A DNA stretch of 64,000 bases, from positions 682,001-746,000 of the forward strand of contig JAWKUN010000003.1 in the NCBI GenBank assembly GCA_041398565.1, read 5' to 3'. Each line of letters begins with the position of its first letter. Position 1 is the stretch's first letter. Below the pieces are notes generated by a model, which was not told where the DNA came from, searched no databases, and saw only the letters and a program-made list of their open reading frames with translations. Below are positions 1 to 8,006 of the stretch, piece by piece. This DNA is from DATGPD01 sp041398565. GTDB taxonomy: Bacteria > Planctomycetota > UBA1135 > UBA2386. The translations under genes were made by a program, and so were the position numbers.

Positions 1-884
1 CCGGTCTCGCCGACGATGCGCGGGTAGTTGCGGTAGCGGTCGATGCCGTTGGCGATCGTCTTCCACATGCCGTTGAACACCCCGGTGGAGCCGGTGAAGT
101 GGACGCCGGCGAGGTCGGGTGACGCCAGCGCCGGGTTGCCGATGCTGGCGCCGGCCCCGGGCACGAAGTTGATGACCCCCGGCGGCAGGCCCGCCGCTTC
201 GAGCAGCTTGACGATCTGGTAGCCGGAGTAGATCGCGGTGGAGGCAGGCTTCCACAGGACGACGTTGCCCATGAGGGCGGGCGCGGTCGGCAGGTTGCCG
301 GCGATGGAGGTGAAATTGAAGGGCGTGACCGCGAACACGAAGCCCTCGAGCGGTCGCTGCTCGACCCGGTTCCAGCAACCCGGGCCGCTGATCGGCTGGT
401 CGTGGTACAGCTCGGTCATGAACGCGACGTTGAAGCGGAAGAAGTCGATCAGCTCGCAGGCGGAGTCGATCTCTGCCTGATGCGGCGACTTGCTCTGGCC
501 GAGCATGGTGGTGCCGTTGAGCACCGCGCGCCACGGGCCGGCCAGCAGTTCGGCTGCGCGCAGGAAGATGGCGGCGCGGTCCTCCCAGGCCATCCGCGAC
601 CAGTCGCGCCACGCCTTCTTGCCGGCGTCGATCGCCTGCTGCACGGTGCCTTCGTCCCCCTGGTGGTACGTGGCGAGCACGTGGCGGTGGTCGTGCGGGC
701 AGGTCGCGGTCGCGGTCTTGCCGGTGCGTACCGCCTCGCCACCGATGACCAGCGGGATCTCGATCGGCTCGGCGCGCATGCGCTCCAGCTCTGTCTGCAG
801 CGTGGTGCGCTCGGGCGTGCCCTTGGCGTACGAGAGCACGGGTTCGTTGCTCGGGGCCGGGACTCGGGGGATCGCGTTCGACAT
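1..884 (-). CDS. pruA: L-glutamate gamma-semialdehyde dehydrogenase, N-terminal part (cut by window edge)
   Basis: This is the first ~294 residues of a 1-pyrroline-5-carboxylate dehydrogenase, which oxidises glutamate semialdehyde to glutamate with NAD+ in proline catabolism. Visible are the ALDH4-type VTPFNFTSIAGNLP motif near residues 183-196, the FTGSTGVF nucleotide-binding motif near 261, and VGETG at the window edge, which carries the general-base glutamate. The catalytic cysteine lies outside the window. The N-terminus and motif spelling resemble the eukaryotic/Bacteroidetes ALDH4A1-like form rather than the PutA-fused form (family knowledge). The ATG at 884 was chosen because homology starts within a few residues and a TAGCAT hexamer sits 7 nt upstream. 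It lies 45 nt after the ppx-like gene on the same strand. Confidence 0.9.
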   Translation of the reverse strand, partial: MSNAIPRVPAPSNEPVLSYAKGTPERTTLQTELERMRAEPIEIPLVIGGEAVRTGKTATATCPHDHRHVLATYHQGDEGTVQQAIDAGKKAWRDWSRMAWEDRAAIFLRAAELLAGPWRAVLNGTTMLGQSKSPHQAEIDSACELIDFFRFNVAFMTELYHDQPISGPGCWNRVEQRPLEGFVFAVTPFNFTSIAGNLPTAPALMGNVVLWKPASTAIYSGYQIVKLLEAAGLPPGVINFVPGAGASIGNPALASPDLAGVHFTGSTGVFNGMWKTIANGIDRYRNYPRIVGET

Positions 885-891
885 GCGGGCG

Positions 892-897
892 ATGCTA
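892..897 (-). promoter_or_regulatory. -10-like TAGCAT before pruA
   Basis: On the minus strand TAGCAT lies 7 nt before the pruA ATG, with no Shine-Dalgarno-like sequence between. That spacing would start the transcript at or next to the start codon. It is one of several TANNNT-to-start arrangements in this window; no strong -35 is visible. Confidence 0.4.
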
Positions 898-928
898 CCA
901 AGCGCCCCGCAGCGACCGTCGTCGCGTT

Positions 929-1873
929 TCAGGTCCGCGCCGACATCCACTCGGCGAGCAGGCCGTCGCGCAGCGAGGCCCGCGGCGCCAGGATGGCGTC
1001 GGCCCCGGTGCGGCGCAGCAGCCAGGCGAAGACCGACAGGGCGACCACCACCAGGTCGGCTCGGTCGCGCGACAGGCCGTGGCGCCGCTCGCGTTCGGCC
1101 GGCGGCAGCGCGGCCAGCTGCGCGCGCCAGTGCTCGAGTGCCGGCTGCGTCACGGCGTCGACGCCACGCACCTGGTGACCGCGGCCGGCATCGGCTTCCA
1201 GTGCCGCCACCACGTCGATCCCACTGCCGATGCCGACCACACACGTCGGGCCGTCGCCGCCGACCTGTCGGCCGGCATCGGTCGCGCGGGCGGTGATCAG
1301 CTGGTCGATGGCGGCGAGGAGCTCGGGACCCAGGGTGTCGCGGCGGTCGGCGCCGAGAGCCTCGAGCAGCAACAGCGAACCCAGCGGGTGCGAGCCGCTG
1401 CTCGTCACGTCGGCGTCGGCGAGGACGACGATCTCGAGGCTGCCGGCGCCCAGGTCGGCGAGGATGCTGCGGCCACGCAGGTGCACGCGGCTGCGGATCG
1501 CCGCGTGCAGCAGTGCGGCCTCGCGTTCGCCGTCGATGATCCGCAGGTCGACGCCGGCGCGCTGAGCGGCCAGGCACAGGTCGGCGCCGTTGCGCGCGGT
1601 GCGCGCTGCGGCGGTCGCGACTGCCAGGATGGAGTGGACCCCGAGCCGGTCGGACAGGCTGCGGAAGCGCCCCAACGCGTCGGCGACCGCGGCGATCGTG
1701 TCGGCGGTGAGTGCGCCGGTGACGAACACTTCGCGGCCGACGCGGATCGGCGTGCGCTCGTCGTGCACGGTCTGCGCCGCGTCGCCGAGCACCTCGACGA
1801 TGCGCGTGCGGACCGCGTTGGAGCCGACGTCGACGAGACCGAGGCGTTGGGGACGGACGGAAGCCGTGCTCAC
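929..1873 (-). CDS. Ppx/GppA-family phosphatase, short form
   Basis: A 314-residue protein with the ASKHA-fold signatures of exopolyphosphatase/guanosine pentaphosphatase: LVDVGSNAVRTRIVEV near residue 13, AVATAAARTARNG near 83, IDGEREAALLHAAI near 113 and DLGAGSLE near 140 (the usual form is D-I-G-G-G-S). It lacks the C-terminal HD-like extension of long Ppx proteins. The family hydrolyses polyphosphate or pppGpp; which one applies here cannot be told. The GTG start overlaps the TGA of the upstream coiled-coil gene (GTGA), so the two are probably translationally coupled. Confidence 0.85.
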   Translation of the reverse strand: MSTASVRPQRLGLVDVGSNAVRTRIVEVLGDAAQTVHDERTPIRVGREVFVTGALTADTIAAVADALGRFRSLSDRLGVHSILAVATAAARTARNGADLCLAAQRAGVDLRIIDGEREAALLHAAIRSRVHLRGRSILADLGAGSLEIVVLADADVTSSGSHPLGSLLLLEALGADRRDTLGPELLAAIDQLITARATDAGRQVGGDGPTCVVGIGSGIDVVAALEADAGRGHQVRGVDAVTQPALEHWRAQLAALPPAERERRHGLSRDRADLVVVALSVFAWLLRRTGADAILAPRASLRDGLLAEWMSART

Positions 1874-3048
1874 TCGTCGATCCGGCCCTTGTCCGCCTGG
1901 TCGTCGAGCGGTGGTGCCTCGCCGCCGGTCGCCGTGCCGCGTGCTTGCCGGGCGGGGATCTGCAGGATGATGTCGCCCGAACCGTGGTGGTGAATCTGCA
2001 ACGGCGGATCGTCGCGGCGCACCGTCGCACCGTCGAGCTGGGCGCGGAGCCGTTGCACCTCGGCCTCGCTCCGCAGGCGCGCGGTCCGCTCCTGCTCGGC
2101 CTTGCGCGACTCCGCCGCCAGCGCCGCATTCAGGGCCGCGGCGTCGCGCAGCAGCTCGTCGCGGGCGGCCGCCATCGACGTCGCTTCTCGTTGCAGGGTC
2201 TCGGCCCGCGCCACCTGGGTGTCGAGGGCGGTCTGCTGCCGAGCCAGCTCTGCGGTCGATTCGGCGCGCAGGTTGCCGAGTTCGGTGGAGGCGTCGCGGG
2301 CGGTGGCTTCGCGCTGCTCGGCGTCGGCGCGCAGTGTCGACAACTCCTGGTCGCGCGCCGCCAGCGACCGTTCGGCGTCCTGCAGTGCGCGCTTGTGCTC
2401 GGCGTCGATCCGCACGCTCTCGGCCTTGGCCGCGGCCAGTTCGCGTTGCAGGTCCACCTGCTGGCTCTGCCAGCGGGCGGCTTCCTCGCGCATGTGGGCG
2501 AGTTCCTCGTCGCGCTGCGTCACCGCGGCCTTCGCTGCAGCCAGCTCGTCGCGCATCGCCGCCGTCCCGGCGTCGCGCTGCTCGAGTTCGGCGCGCAGCG
2601 CGTCGAGGGTGCGGGCGTGCTCCTCGGCGGGGACGCGTGCTTCGAGGTCGGCCTGCAGTCGGTCCACCTGAGTGCTCAGCTCGGTCTCGCGGCCGCGCAG
2701 GCGCTCGGCGACGGCGCCGAGCTCGCGGGCCTCGCGGGTGCGCGCTTCGAGGTCGGCCTCGAGCCGGGTCAGCTGCGAGCGCTGGGCCGTGTCGGCGCGT
2801 TCGCGCTCCTTGATCTGTGCCATCGCCAGAGTCAGGCGTTGGCGAAGCTCCAGACTCTCGCTCTTGGCGTCGACGAGTTCGGTCTCGTGCGTGGCGCGCT
2901 CGGCGAGGTGCTGGTCGACTTGCGACAGCACGGCCTCGAGACGCTTGACCGTCTCCCGGACCTTGTCGTTATCTTGCGCGCGCATCGGACCCGATAGGCC
3001 CAGGGCCAGGATCAGCGACACAGACGTGCGAAGCAGAGCGTCGTTCAT
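1870..3048 (-). CDS. exported coiled-coil protein of unknown function
   Basis: 392 residues. An N-terminal hydrophobic stretch ending in a PMRAQ-like cleavage site suggests export by the Sec pathway. Residues ~25-330 are almost continuous heptad-rich coiled coil dominated by Glu, Ala, Arg and Gln, followed by a ~50-residue non-coiled acidic tail with an HHH cluster. The ATG at 3048 was chosen because it directly precedes the signal peptide; the reading frame is open further upstream but that part looks non-coding. The stop overlaps the start of the Ppx/GppA gene. No enzymatic domain is recognised; a periplasmic scaffold is possible but speculative. Confidence 0.75.
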   Translation of the reverse strand: MNDALLRTSVSLILALGLSGPMRAQDNDKVRETVKRLEAVLSQVDQHLAERATHETELVDAKSESLELRQRLTLAMAQIKERERADTAQRSQLTRLEADLEARTREARELGAVAERLRGRETELSTQVDRLQADLEARVPAEEHARTLDALRAELEQRDAGTAAMRDELAAAKAAVTQRDEELAHMREEAARWQSQQVDLQRELAAAKAESVRIDAEHKRALQDAERSLAARDQELSTLRADAEQREATARDASTELGNLRAESTAELARQQTALDTQVARAETLQREATSMAAARDELLRDAAALNAALAAESRKAEQERTARLRSEAEVQRLRAQLDGATVRRDDPPLQIHHHGSGDIILQIPARQARGTATGGEAPPLDDQADKGRIDE

Positions 3049-3165
3049 GGAAGTGAAGGTCGAGTGGCGGAGTCGCCGGCGCGCATCGCGCCGGTGTGGG
3101 CAGCCACACACCATCTTCGAGGCCCCGGCAAGCGTCAACCGAAGCCATGGGGAAGCGCAGGCCGG

Positions 3166-4083
3166 ATGCGCGGGGCGGCACGGGTGAGCGTGCAACGTGT
3201 TATCGGTGGAGCGTGGTTGGGCGTGCACGCGCCGCACCAGCCGCGCGCGATGCTCACCTGGCTGCTCGACCGCGGTTTTCGCGGCGTCGTCGCCGAGTCT
3301 GGTCCGCGCGCGGTCGCCTGGCGTGCGGTCGCGGCCGCGCGCGAGAGTCTGCCCGTGGCTTTCGCCGCGGTGCGGGTGGGCGGCGCGACGACGCCGTTGC
3401 GCTCGCGCGCCGACGCTGGCATCGCGTCGGCGAACGAGGGCGAGCGATCGGCGGCGATGCAGGCCGTGCGCAGTGCCGTGCAGCTCGCCGAGAGCGTGGG
3501 CACCGCCAACGTCATCCTCGAGCCTGGCCTCGTCCGCGTTCCCGGCGAACCGGGACCGACGGACCTGGCCGACCAAACGACCCGCATCACTGCGGGCCAG
3601 GCGGCCGGATGGATGACCCGGCGGCGCGCCGCGCTCGACCGCAGCCTCGACGCAGCTTGCCGGTTCCTGCACGCGGTCTGCCACGCCTTCCCCGATGTGC
3701 GCCTGTGTCTCACCGGCAGCGCCGACCTTCTCGGCCTGGGCGAGCCGTCGGCGCTCGCCGCCATCTTCGACGACCTGCGCGGCCTGCGCCTCGCCTACTG
3801 GCACGACGCGCCCGTCGCGGCTCGGCGCCAGGAGCTGCTGGACGTCGCCCAAGGGGAGTGGTTGCATCTCCTGGCCGATCGGATGGTGGGGGTCACCGTG
3901 GGCGACCCGGCCGACGGAACCCTCTACGGCCTGCCCGGATCCGGGGCCGTGGACTGGGCGCTCCTCGCGTCCTACAAGGCGGCGCGCTCGCGGGTGTTGC
4001 CCGTGGTACTGGAGCTGGAGCCGGCGATCGAGCCGTCCGAGATTCCGGGCGCGCTGGCATTTCTCGACAAGTTCGGCCTGTAG
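3166..4083 (+). CDS. TIM-barrel, sugar-phosphate isomerase/epimerase-like protein
   Basis: About 305 residues with the alternating beta/alpha pattern of an AP-endonuclease-2-like TIM barrel. A stretch around residues 95-130 reads like the strand carrying a metal-ligand Glu (NVILEPG), and DVRLCLTGSADL, LRLAYWHDA and VTVGDPADGT follow as later strands. Family members isomerise or epimerise sugars using a divalent metal, but several expected His/Asp ligands are not obvious, so activity is uncertain. The ATG at 3166 and the GTG at 3184 are both plausible starts. It diverges from the coiled-coil gene across ~117 bp and precedes the DHH phosphoesterase on the same strand. Confidence 0.6.
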   Translation: MRGAARVSVQRVIGGAWLGVHAPHQPRAMLTWLLDRGFRGVVAESGPRAVAWRAVAAARESLPVAFAAVRVGGATTPLRSRADAGIASANEGERSAAMQAVRSAVQLAESVGTANVILEPGLVRVPGEPGPTDLADQTTRITAGQAAGWMTRRRAALDRSLDAACRFLHAVCHAFPDVRLCLTGSADLLGLGEPSALAAIFDDLRGLRLAYWHDAPVAARRQELLDVAQGEWLHLLADRMVGVTVGDPADGTLYGLPGSGAVDWALLASYKAARSRVLPVVLELEPAIEPSEIPGALAFLDKFGL

Positions 4084-4143
4084 GAGGCCGACTCACGTAG
4101 CCGATCTCATCTCCAGGCCTGGCATGGGCCTAAGACAACGAAG

Positions 4144-5175
4144 ATGGACGCCGACGAAGGCGACACGCGAACCAAGGCGCTGCTCGATCGCTTGCGAGCG
4201 AAGCGGCGCCTGTTGGTCCTGACGCACACCAATCCCGATCCCGACTCCATGGCCAGCGCCATGGGTCTACGCCTGCTCGTCGACCGCAAGCTCGGTCTGC
4301 CGACGGACATCGCATTGAGCGGGCGGGTGATGCGGGCGGAGAACCGCGAGCTGGTGCGTGCCGTCGACCTGCAGATGGTGCCGCACGACAGCCTCGACCT
4401 GTCGCGTTACGACGCCTACGCCGTCGTGGACACGCAACCGGGCTTCGGCCACACGCGCATCCCCGAAGGCGTCACCGTCGACATCGTCATCGACCACCAC
4501 CTGCCGCCCAAGAACAACGCGCGCGAGCAGATCGCGCACTACGACGTGCGCACCGAGATCGGCGCCACCAGCAGCATGGTGACCGACTACCTCATGCACG
4601 CGGGCGTCGAGGTGACTGCCGACGTGGCGACGGCCTTGTTCTACGGCGTCAAGACCGACACCGCCGATCTGTCGCGCAACGCCAGCCCCCTCGACCTGGC
4701 GGCCTACGAGTTCCTGCAGACGCGGGTCGACCGCGTCAAGCTGGCGCGCATCACGACGCCGGACGTGCCTCTCGAGTACTTCCAGGCGCTGCGTGCGGCC
4801 CTCAACAACGTCCGCTTCTACGACAAGGTCGTTCTCTGCTCGCTCGGGCGCGTCGACGCTCCGGAGATGGTGGCCGAGGTCGCCGACCTGTTGTTGCGCA
4901 TGGAGGGCAAGACGTCGGTCTTCTGCGGCGGGCTCTCCGGGCGCACCTACTACGTGTCGGTGCGCGCCGAGCTGAACGGACGCGACGCCTACGATCTGAT
5001 CCGTGGTGCCCTGGACGGGCAGGGGTCGTTCGGCGGACATGGCACCGTCGCCGGTGGGTCGGTCGAGCTACCCGACACCGATGCACGCACCCTCAAGCGC
5101 CTCGAGCGGCGGCTGGAGAAGAACATCCAGCGCACGATGGGGGTCGAGGGCGTTAGCGTCGGCACCCTGGGCTAG
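4144..5175 (+). CDS. DHH/DHHA1 phosphoesterase (NrnA-like oligoribonuclease/pAp phosphatase)
   Basis: 343 residues. The DHH domain shows THTNPDPDSMAS near residue 26 (metal-binding D-x-D), VDTQPGFG near 98 and the signature IDHHLPP near 117. The C-terminal DHHA1 domain has GGHGTVAGGSV near 297. This set matches NrnA-type bifunctional enzymes that degrade nano-RNAs and dephosphorylate pAp (family knowledge). The length agrees with the family. It is closely followed by thiD (9 nt gap), so co-transcription is likely. Confidence 0.88.
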   Translation: MDADEGDTRTKALLDRLRAKRRLLVLTHTNPDPDSMASAMGLRLLVDRKLGLPTDIALSGRVMRAENRELVRAVDLQMVPHDSLDLSRYDAYAVVDTQPGFGHTRIPEGVTVDIVIDHHLPPKNNAREQIAHYDVRTEIGATSSMVTDYLMHAGVEVTADVATALFYGVKTDTADLSRNASPLDLAAYEFLQTRVDRVKLARITTPDVPLEYFQALRAALNNVRFYDKVVLCSLGRVDAPEMVAEVADLLLRMEGKTSVFCGGLSGRTYYVSVRAELNGRDAYDLIRGALDGQGSFGGHGTVAGGSVELPDTDARTLKRLERRLEKNIQRTMGVEGVSVGTLG

Positions 5176-5184
5176 CTGGTCGGC

Positions 5185-5955
5185 ATGACTCGCCCGCGGG
5201 TGCTCGCCATCGGTGGCCTCGACCCTTGCGGCGGCGCGGGGATCACCGCGGACGCGAGGGTGCTCGAACTCTTCGGCTGCCATCCGCTGACCGTGGCGGC
5301 GTGCCTCACGGTGCAGAACCGGCACGGGTTCGCGCGCATCGAGCCGATCGCGGTGCGCAGTCTCGCCGATTGCCTGCGGGCAGCGGTCGACGACGGTCCG
5401 CTGCACGCGGTGAAGGTCGGCTTCGTAGGCACTGCGGACGTGTTCGCGGTCCTCGGCGACCGACTGGCGCCGCTGGCGCTGCCGGTGCTGGTCGACCCGG
5501 TGCTGTCGGCGACCGCCGGGGGGTTCGACGGGAGCGCGGAGCTGGCGCGAGGCTACCGCGCGCTCGCAGGGCGGCTGCGTGCGACGCTCACTCCCAATCG
5601 GGACGAGCTGGCCTTGCTGGCGCCCGACACGGATGTCGCCGGGCTGCTCGCCGATGGCTGCGGGGCGGTGGTGGTGAAGGGAGGGCACGCTCCGGGCGAC
5701 GAGATCGTCGACGAAGTGCACACGCGGGACGGGATCGCCTACATCCGTCACGCCCGCGCCTATGCGGGCGCAGTGCACGGGACCGGCTGCGCCTTCGGCG
5801 CCGCCACCGTCGCAGCCCTCGCCCGCGGCGTGGACGTGGCCGCTGCGGCGACGCGGGCCACGCGTTGGATCGGGCGTTGCTTGTGGGAGATGGGAGCGGT
5901 GGCGGACGCGCCGCCGCGTCCGTTCGAACCGCAGGCGCCCTCGGGAGAGGCCTGA
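5185..5955 (+). CDS. thiD: hydroxymethylpyrimidine/phosphomethylpyrimidine kinase
   Basis: 256 residues of the ribokinase fold. The N-terminus AIGGLDPCGGAGITAD is the ThiD substrate-binding signature, the middle has a LVDPVLSAT strand and TPNRDEL, and the C-terminus has the anion-hole motif VHGTGCAFGAA near residue 198. The enzyme phosphorylates HMP and HMP-P in thiamine synthesis. No other thiamine gene is nearby. It ends the small plus-strand unit that begins with the TIM-barrel gene. Confidence 0.88.
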   Translation: MTRPRVLAIGGLDPCGGAGITADARVLELFGCHPLTVAACLTVQNRHGFARIEPIAVRSLADCLRAAVDDGPLHAVKVGFVGTADVFAVLGDRLAPLALPVLVDPVLSATAGGFDGSAELARGYRALAGRLRATLTPNRDELALLAPDTDVAGLLADGCGAVVVKGGHAPGDEIVDEVHTRDGIAYIRHARAYAGAVHGTGCAFGAATVAALARGVDVAAAATRATRWIGRCLWEMGAVADAPPRPFEPQAPSGEA

Positions 5956-6130
5956 GCCCAAGGGGCGCGGTTGCCGGGGGATCTCCGGCCACGCCGAGCC
6001 AGACGGTCGGCGCCGTTCTCCGCGAGAGCCCGGCCGTCCGCGTGTGACGGGGCCGCGACCGTGCCGTCGATGCGCTCGGCTGGCGCGAAGGGCGCCGCAG
6101 TGGTTTCTGAGTTCACGCCCCGAGCGACGC

Positions 6131-6159
6131 TTGACAGGCCTCGACGCCGCCCCTACATC
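6131..6159 (+). promoter_or_regulatory. promoter of tRNA-Gly
   Basis: A perfect TTGACA -35 hexamer (6131-6136) is followed after 17 nt by TACATC (6154-6159) as a weak -10. The predicted start near 6166 lies ~13 nt before the mature tRNA 5' end, a usual distance. Confidence 0.65.
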
Positions 6160-6178
6160 TGCCCCTCCTCCAACCGGC

Positions 6179-6253
6179 GCGGGTGTAGCTCAGTGGTAGA
6201 GCATCACGTTGCCAACGTGAGGGTCGTGAGTTCGAGCCTCATCACCCGCTCCA
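6179..6253 (+). tRNA. tRNA-Gly (anticodon GCC)
   Basis: Complete cloverleaf. The acceptor stem GCGGGTG pairs with CACCCGC (6243-6249). The D arm is GCTC/GAGC, the anticodon stem TCACG/CGTGA encloses the loop TTGCCAA (6209-6215) with anticodon GCC at 6211-6213, and the T loop contains TTCGAGC. A discriminator T is followed by a genomically encoded CCA (6251-6253). It reads GGC and GGT codons. Confidence 0.97.
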
Positions 6254-6260
6254 GACAGAA

Positions 6261-6292
6261 GCGCGAGCCCCCGTCGGGGCGCGCGTCGTTTC
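6261..6292 (+). terminator. likely intrinsic terminator of tRNA-Gly
   Basis: GCGC and GCCCC (GA bulge between) pair with GGGGC and GCGC around a CGTC-type loop, followed by a weak T-rich GTCGTTTCC. Position 7 nt after the encoded CCA supports the call; the short T tract weakens it. Confidence 0.5.
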
Positions 6293-6546
6293 CACCGCGG
6301 AGTAGGGCGCGGCGCCTTGGGCATCGTGGCCAACCGGTCGACCGCGACGGGCGCTTCTCGCTGCGCATCCCGGGGGTCGTGGAGCCGTCGGGCGCTCCGC
6401 GCCCGATCACCTTCCGCGGCGGCACGGTGGACTCCGTGCCCCTCGGCCAAGGTGAGCTCGCCACTCGTCTGGCCGGACAACCGAGCCGGTCCCGCGGAGC
6501 CTCGCGCTGCGCCGCCTCGACGCTGGCTCGCGGCGCGGTCGCGGTC

Positions 6547-6552
6547 TATGGT
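6547..6552 (+). promoter_or_regulatory. -10-like TATGGT before the 2Fe-2S subunit
   Basis: TATGGT ends 6 nt before the ATG at 6559 and no ribosome-binding sequence intervenes, which fits a leaderless transcript. The -35 position (TGGCTC) is poor. Confidence 0.4.
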
Positions 6553-6558
6553 GCCCGG

Positions 6559-7077
6559 ATGCCTGCAGATCGGGTTCTGCTCGAGCTCACCGTGAACGGC
6601 GAGCGCCAGAGCGTGGCGTTCGCTCCGCACAAGACCTTGCTCGAGGTCCTGCGCGAGGACATGCAGCTGACCGGCACCAAGCACGGCTGCGAGCTCGGCG
6701 AGTGCGGCACCTGCACCGTGCTCGTCGACGGCAAGCCGGTGCTGTCGTGCCTGGTGCTGGCGCTCGACGCGGTGGGCAAGGACGTGCGCACCGTCGAAGG
6801 CATGGCCGACGGACCCGACCTCCATCCGCTGCAGACGGCCTTCGCCGAACTCGGTGCGGCGCAGTGCGGCTACTGCACGCCTGGCTTCCTCTTGGCTGCG
6901 CAGGCGCTACTCGAGCGCGACCCCGATCCCGACCGCGAGACCATCGTCGCCGAGCTGGCCGGCAACCTGTGCCGCTGCACCGGCTACGTCAAGATCTTCG
7001 AGGCCGTGGAGCTGGCCGCCGCGCGCATGCGCGGCGAGGACGCGCAGCCGGCGCGCGAGGTGTTGTTCGGGCAGTAG
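6559..7077 (+). CDS. 2Fe-2S subunit of a xanthine-dehydrogenase-family molybdenum hydroxylase
   Basis: 172 residues with both clusters of the CoxS/XdhC-type small subunit. The plant-type ferredoxin motif GCELGECGTCTVL plus a following Cys lies near residues 43-66. The C-terminal all-helical domain has QCGYCTPG near 102 and NLCRCTGY near 136. It passes electrons between the Mo site and FAD or another acceptor. Family operons normally keep small, FAD and Mo subunits together. Here no FAD subunit is visible, and the Mo subunit at 15053-17587 is ~8 kb away with unrelated genes between. The ATG at 6559 begins exactly at family homology. Confidence 0.92.
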   Translation: MPADRVLLELTVNGERQSVAFAPHKTLLEVLREDMQLTGTKHGCELGECGTCTVLVDGKPVLSCLVLALDAVGKDVRTVEGMADGPDLHPLQTAFAELGAAQCGYCTPGFLLAAQALLERDPDPDRETIVAELAGNLCRCTGYVKIFEAVELAAARMRGEDAQPAREVLFGQ

Positions 7078-7138
7078 GCCGGCGCGTCGCGCACGGCGGT
7101 CGAAGGAGGAGCACGCGCTACCTGCGTTCGGACCAGCG

Positions 7139-7186
7139 GGTAGCACCGAGCTGGCTTCGCCCGACGAGGTGCTGGAGCCAGCTACC
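7139..7186. repeat. interlocking inverted repeats at a convergent gene junction
   Basis: AGCACC (7142-7147) pairs with GGTGCT (7168-7173), while AGCTGGCT (7149-7156) pairs with AGCCAGCT (7176-7183). The order a-b-a'-b' is that of an H-type pseudoknot. An outer GGTAGC/GCTACC pairing (7139-7144/7181-7186) is an alternative. The right arm covers the stop codon of the frameshifted minus-strand gene. A bidirectional terminator is the simplest role, though no T tract is present. Confidence 0.4.
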
Positions 7187-7834
7187 GGTGCATGGTGACG
7201 GCGATCGCGGAGCCGACCGCACATTGCGTCGCGGTGGCTGCGACCGCCTGCAGGAACACGGTGGCGGCATCCAAGCCCAGGTCGCTGGGCACTTGCAGGT
7301 CGAGCCGCAGGCTGGATCCCGAGGACACTCCGACGAACACGATCTCCGTCGATGCGAGCTGAGGGTATGCAGCACGGCGGCGACGGCTCCAAGCCCATTG
7401 GGGTAGTGGCTGAACGAGCAATCCTGGACCGTCACAGGCCCCGCACAGGTGTCGATCGACAACGGCACGCTGGTCGATGCGCTGCCGGCGTACGCGAAGC
7501 CCTGGATCACGACGATCTGCGATGCGCTGGTGCCGAACACCCTGATTCCGCCACCGCCGCCACTGGGCGTCGTCAGCGTCACCGCATTCCCGATGATCTT
7601 CAGGCCCTTGCCGGAGACGTTCATTCCCGAAGCATGGGGGCTGGACTGGACGAGAATCGTGTCGCCGTCTGTCGCCGCGTCGATGGCCGGCTGTATCGCG
7701 GTGAAATGGCCGGTGCTGCTGACGACCCACGTACGCTGACCGAGCGCAGGCTGGGTCAGGCATGCGAAGGCGAGGCCGACGAGGGTGAAGGTCGCAGCGG
7801 GGTGCGCGTTCAAGGTGAGATCGCGAGGCTTCAT
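7182..7834 (-). pseudogene. exported pectin-lyase-like protein, interrupted by a frameshift
   Basis: From the ATG at 7834 the frame encodes a signal peptide ending near ALGQ, then a repetitive start like right-handed beta-helix proteins (FTAIQPAIDAATDGDTI, GKGLKIIGNAVTL, VTVQDCSFSHYPNG). Around 7340-7375 the coherent sequence jumps to another frame, where it continues STEIVFVGVSSG, LGLDAATVFLQAVAAT and ends at 7182 with a plausible exported-protein C-terminus. A single-base indel explains this. It may be a true mutation or an assembly error. Read without the shift the tail becomes Arg/Pro/Ser-rich and unlike a protein core. Confidence 0.65.
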
Positions 7835-8006
7835 CGGCAAGATCGAAGCGGCTTCGTGCGCCGTATGGAGCCCCCTGTCCACGCGCCTGCGAGGCGGTGG
7901 CCAGGTCCCTGGCAACGGTCGCCAACCGGTCTCCCCGTACCGTGAGGGCCTCTGCTCGGCGAGGCCGGGCGCGCGCGTGATGGTCGGGCCGCAAGCTCGC
8001 CGCGGG

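Larger units (their letters stand above)
6254..6558. other. intergenic region between tRNA-Gly and the 2Fe-2S subunit
   Basis: 305 bp. It holds the hairpin just after the tRNA and, at its right end, a TATGGT hexamer 6 nt before the next start codon. No open frame with family resemblance or other structured element was seen. Confidence 0.6.

Noticed and set aside
6179..6253. Possible integrated element next to tRNA-Gly.
   Set aside because: No direct repeat of the tRNA 3' end and no integrase gene in the flanking sequence.
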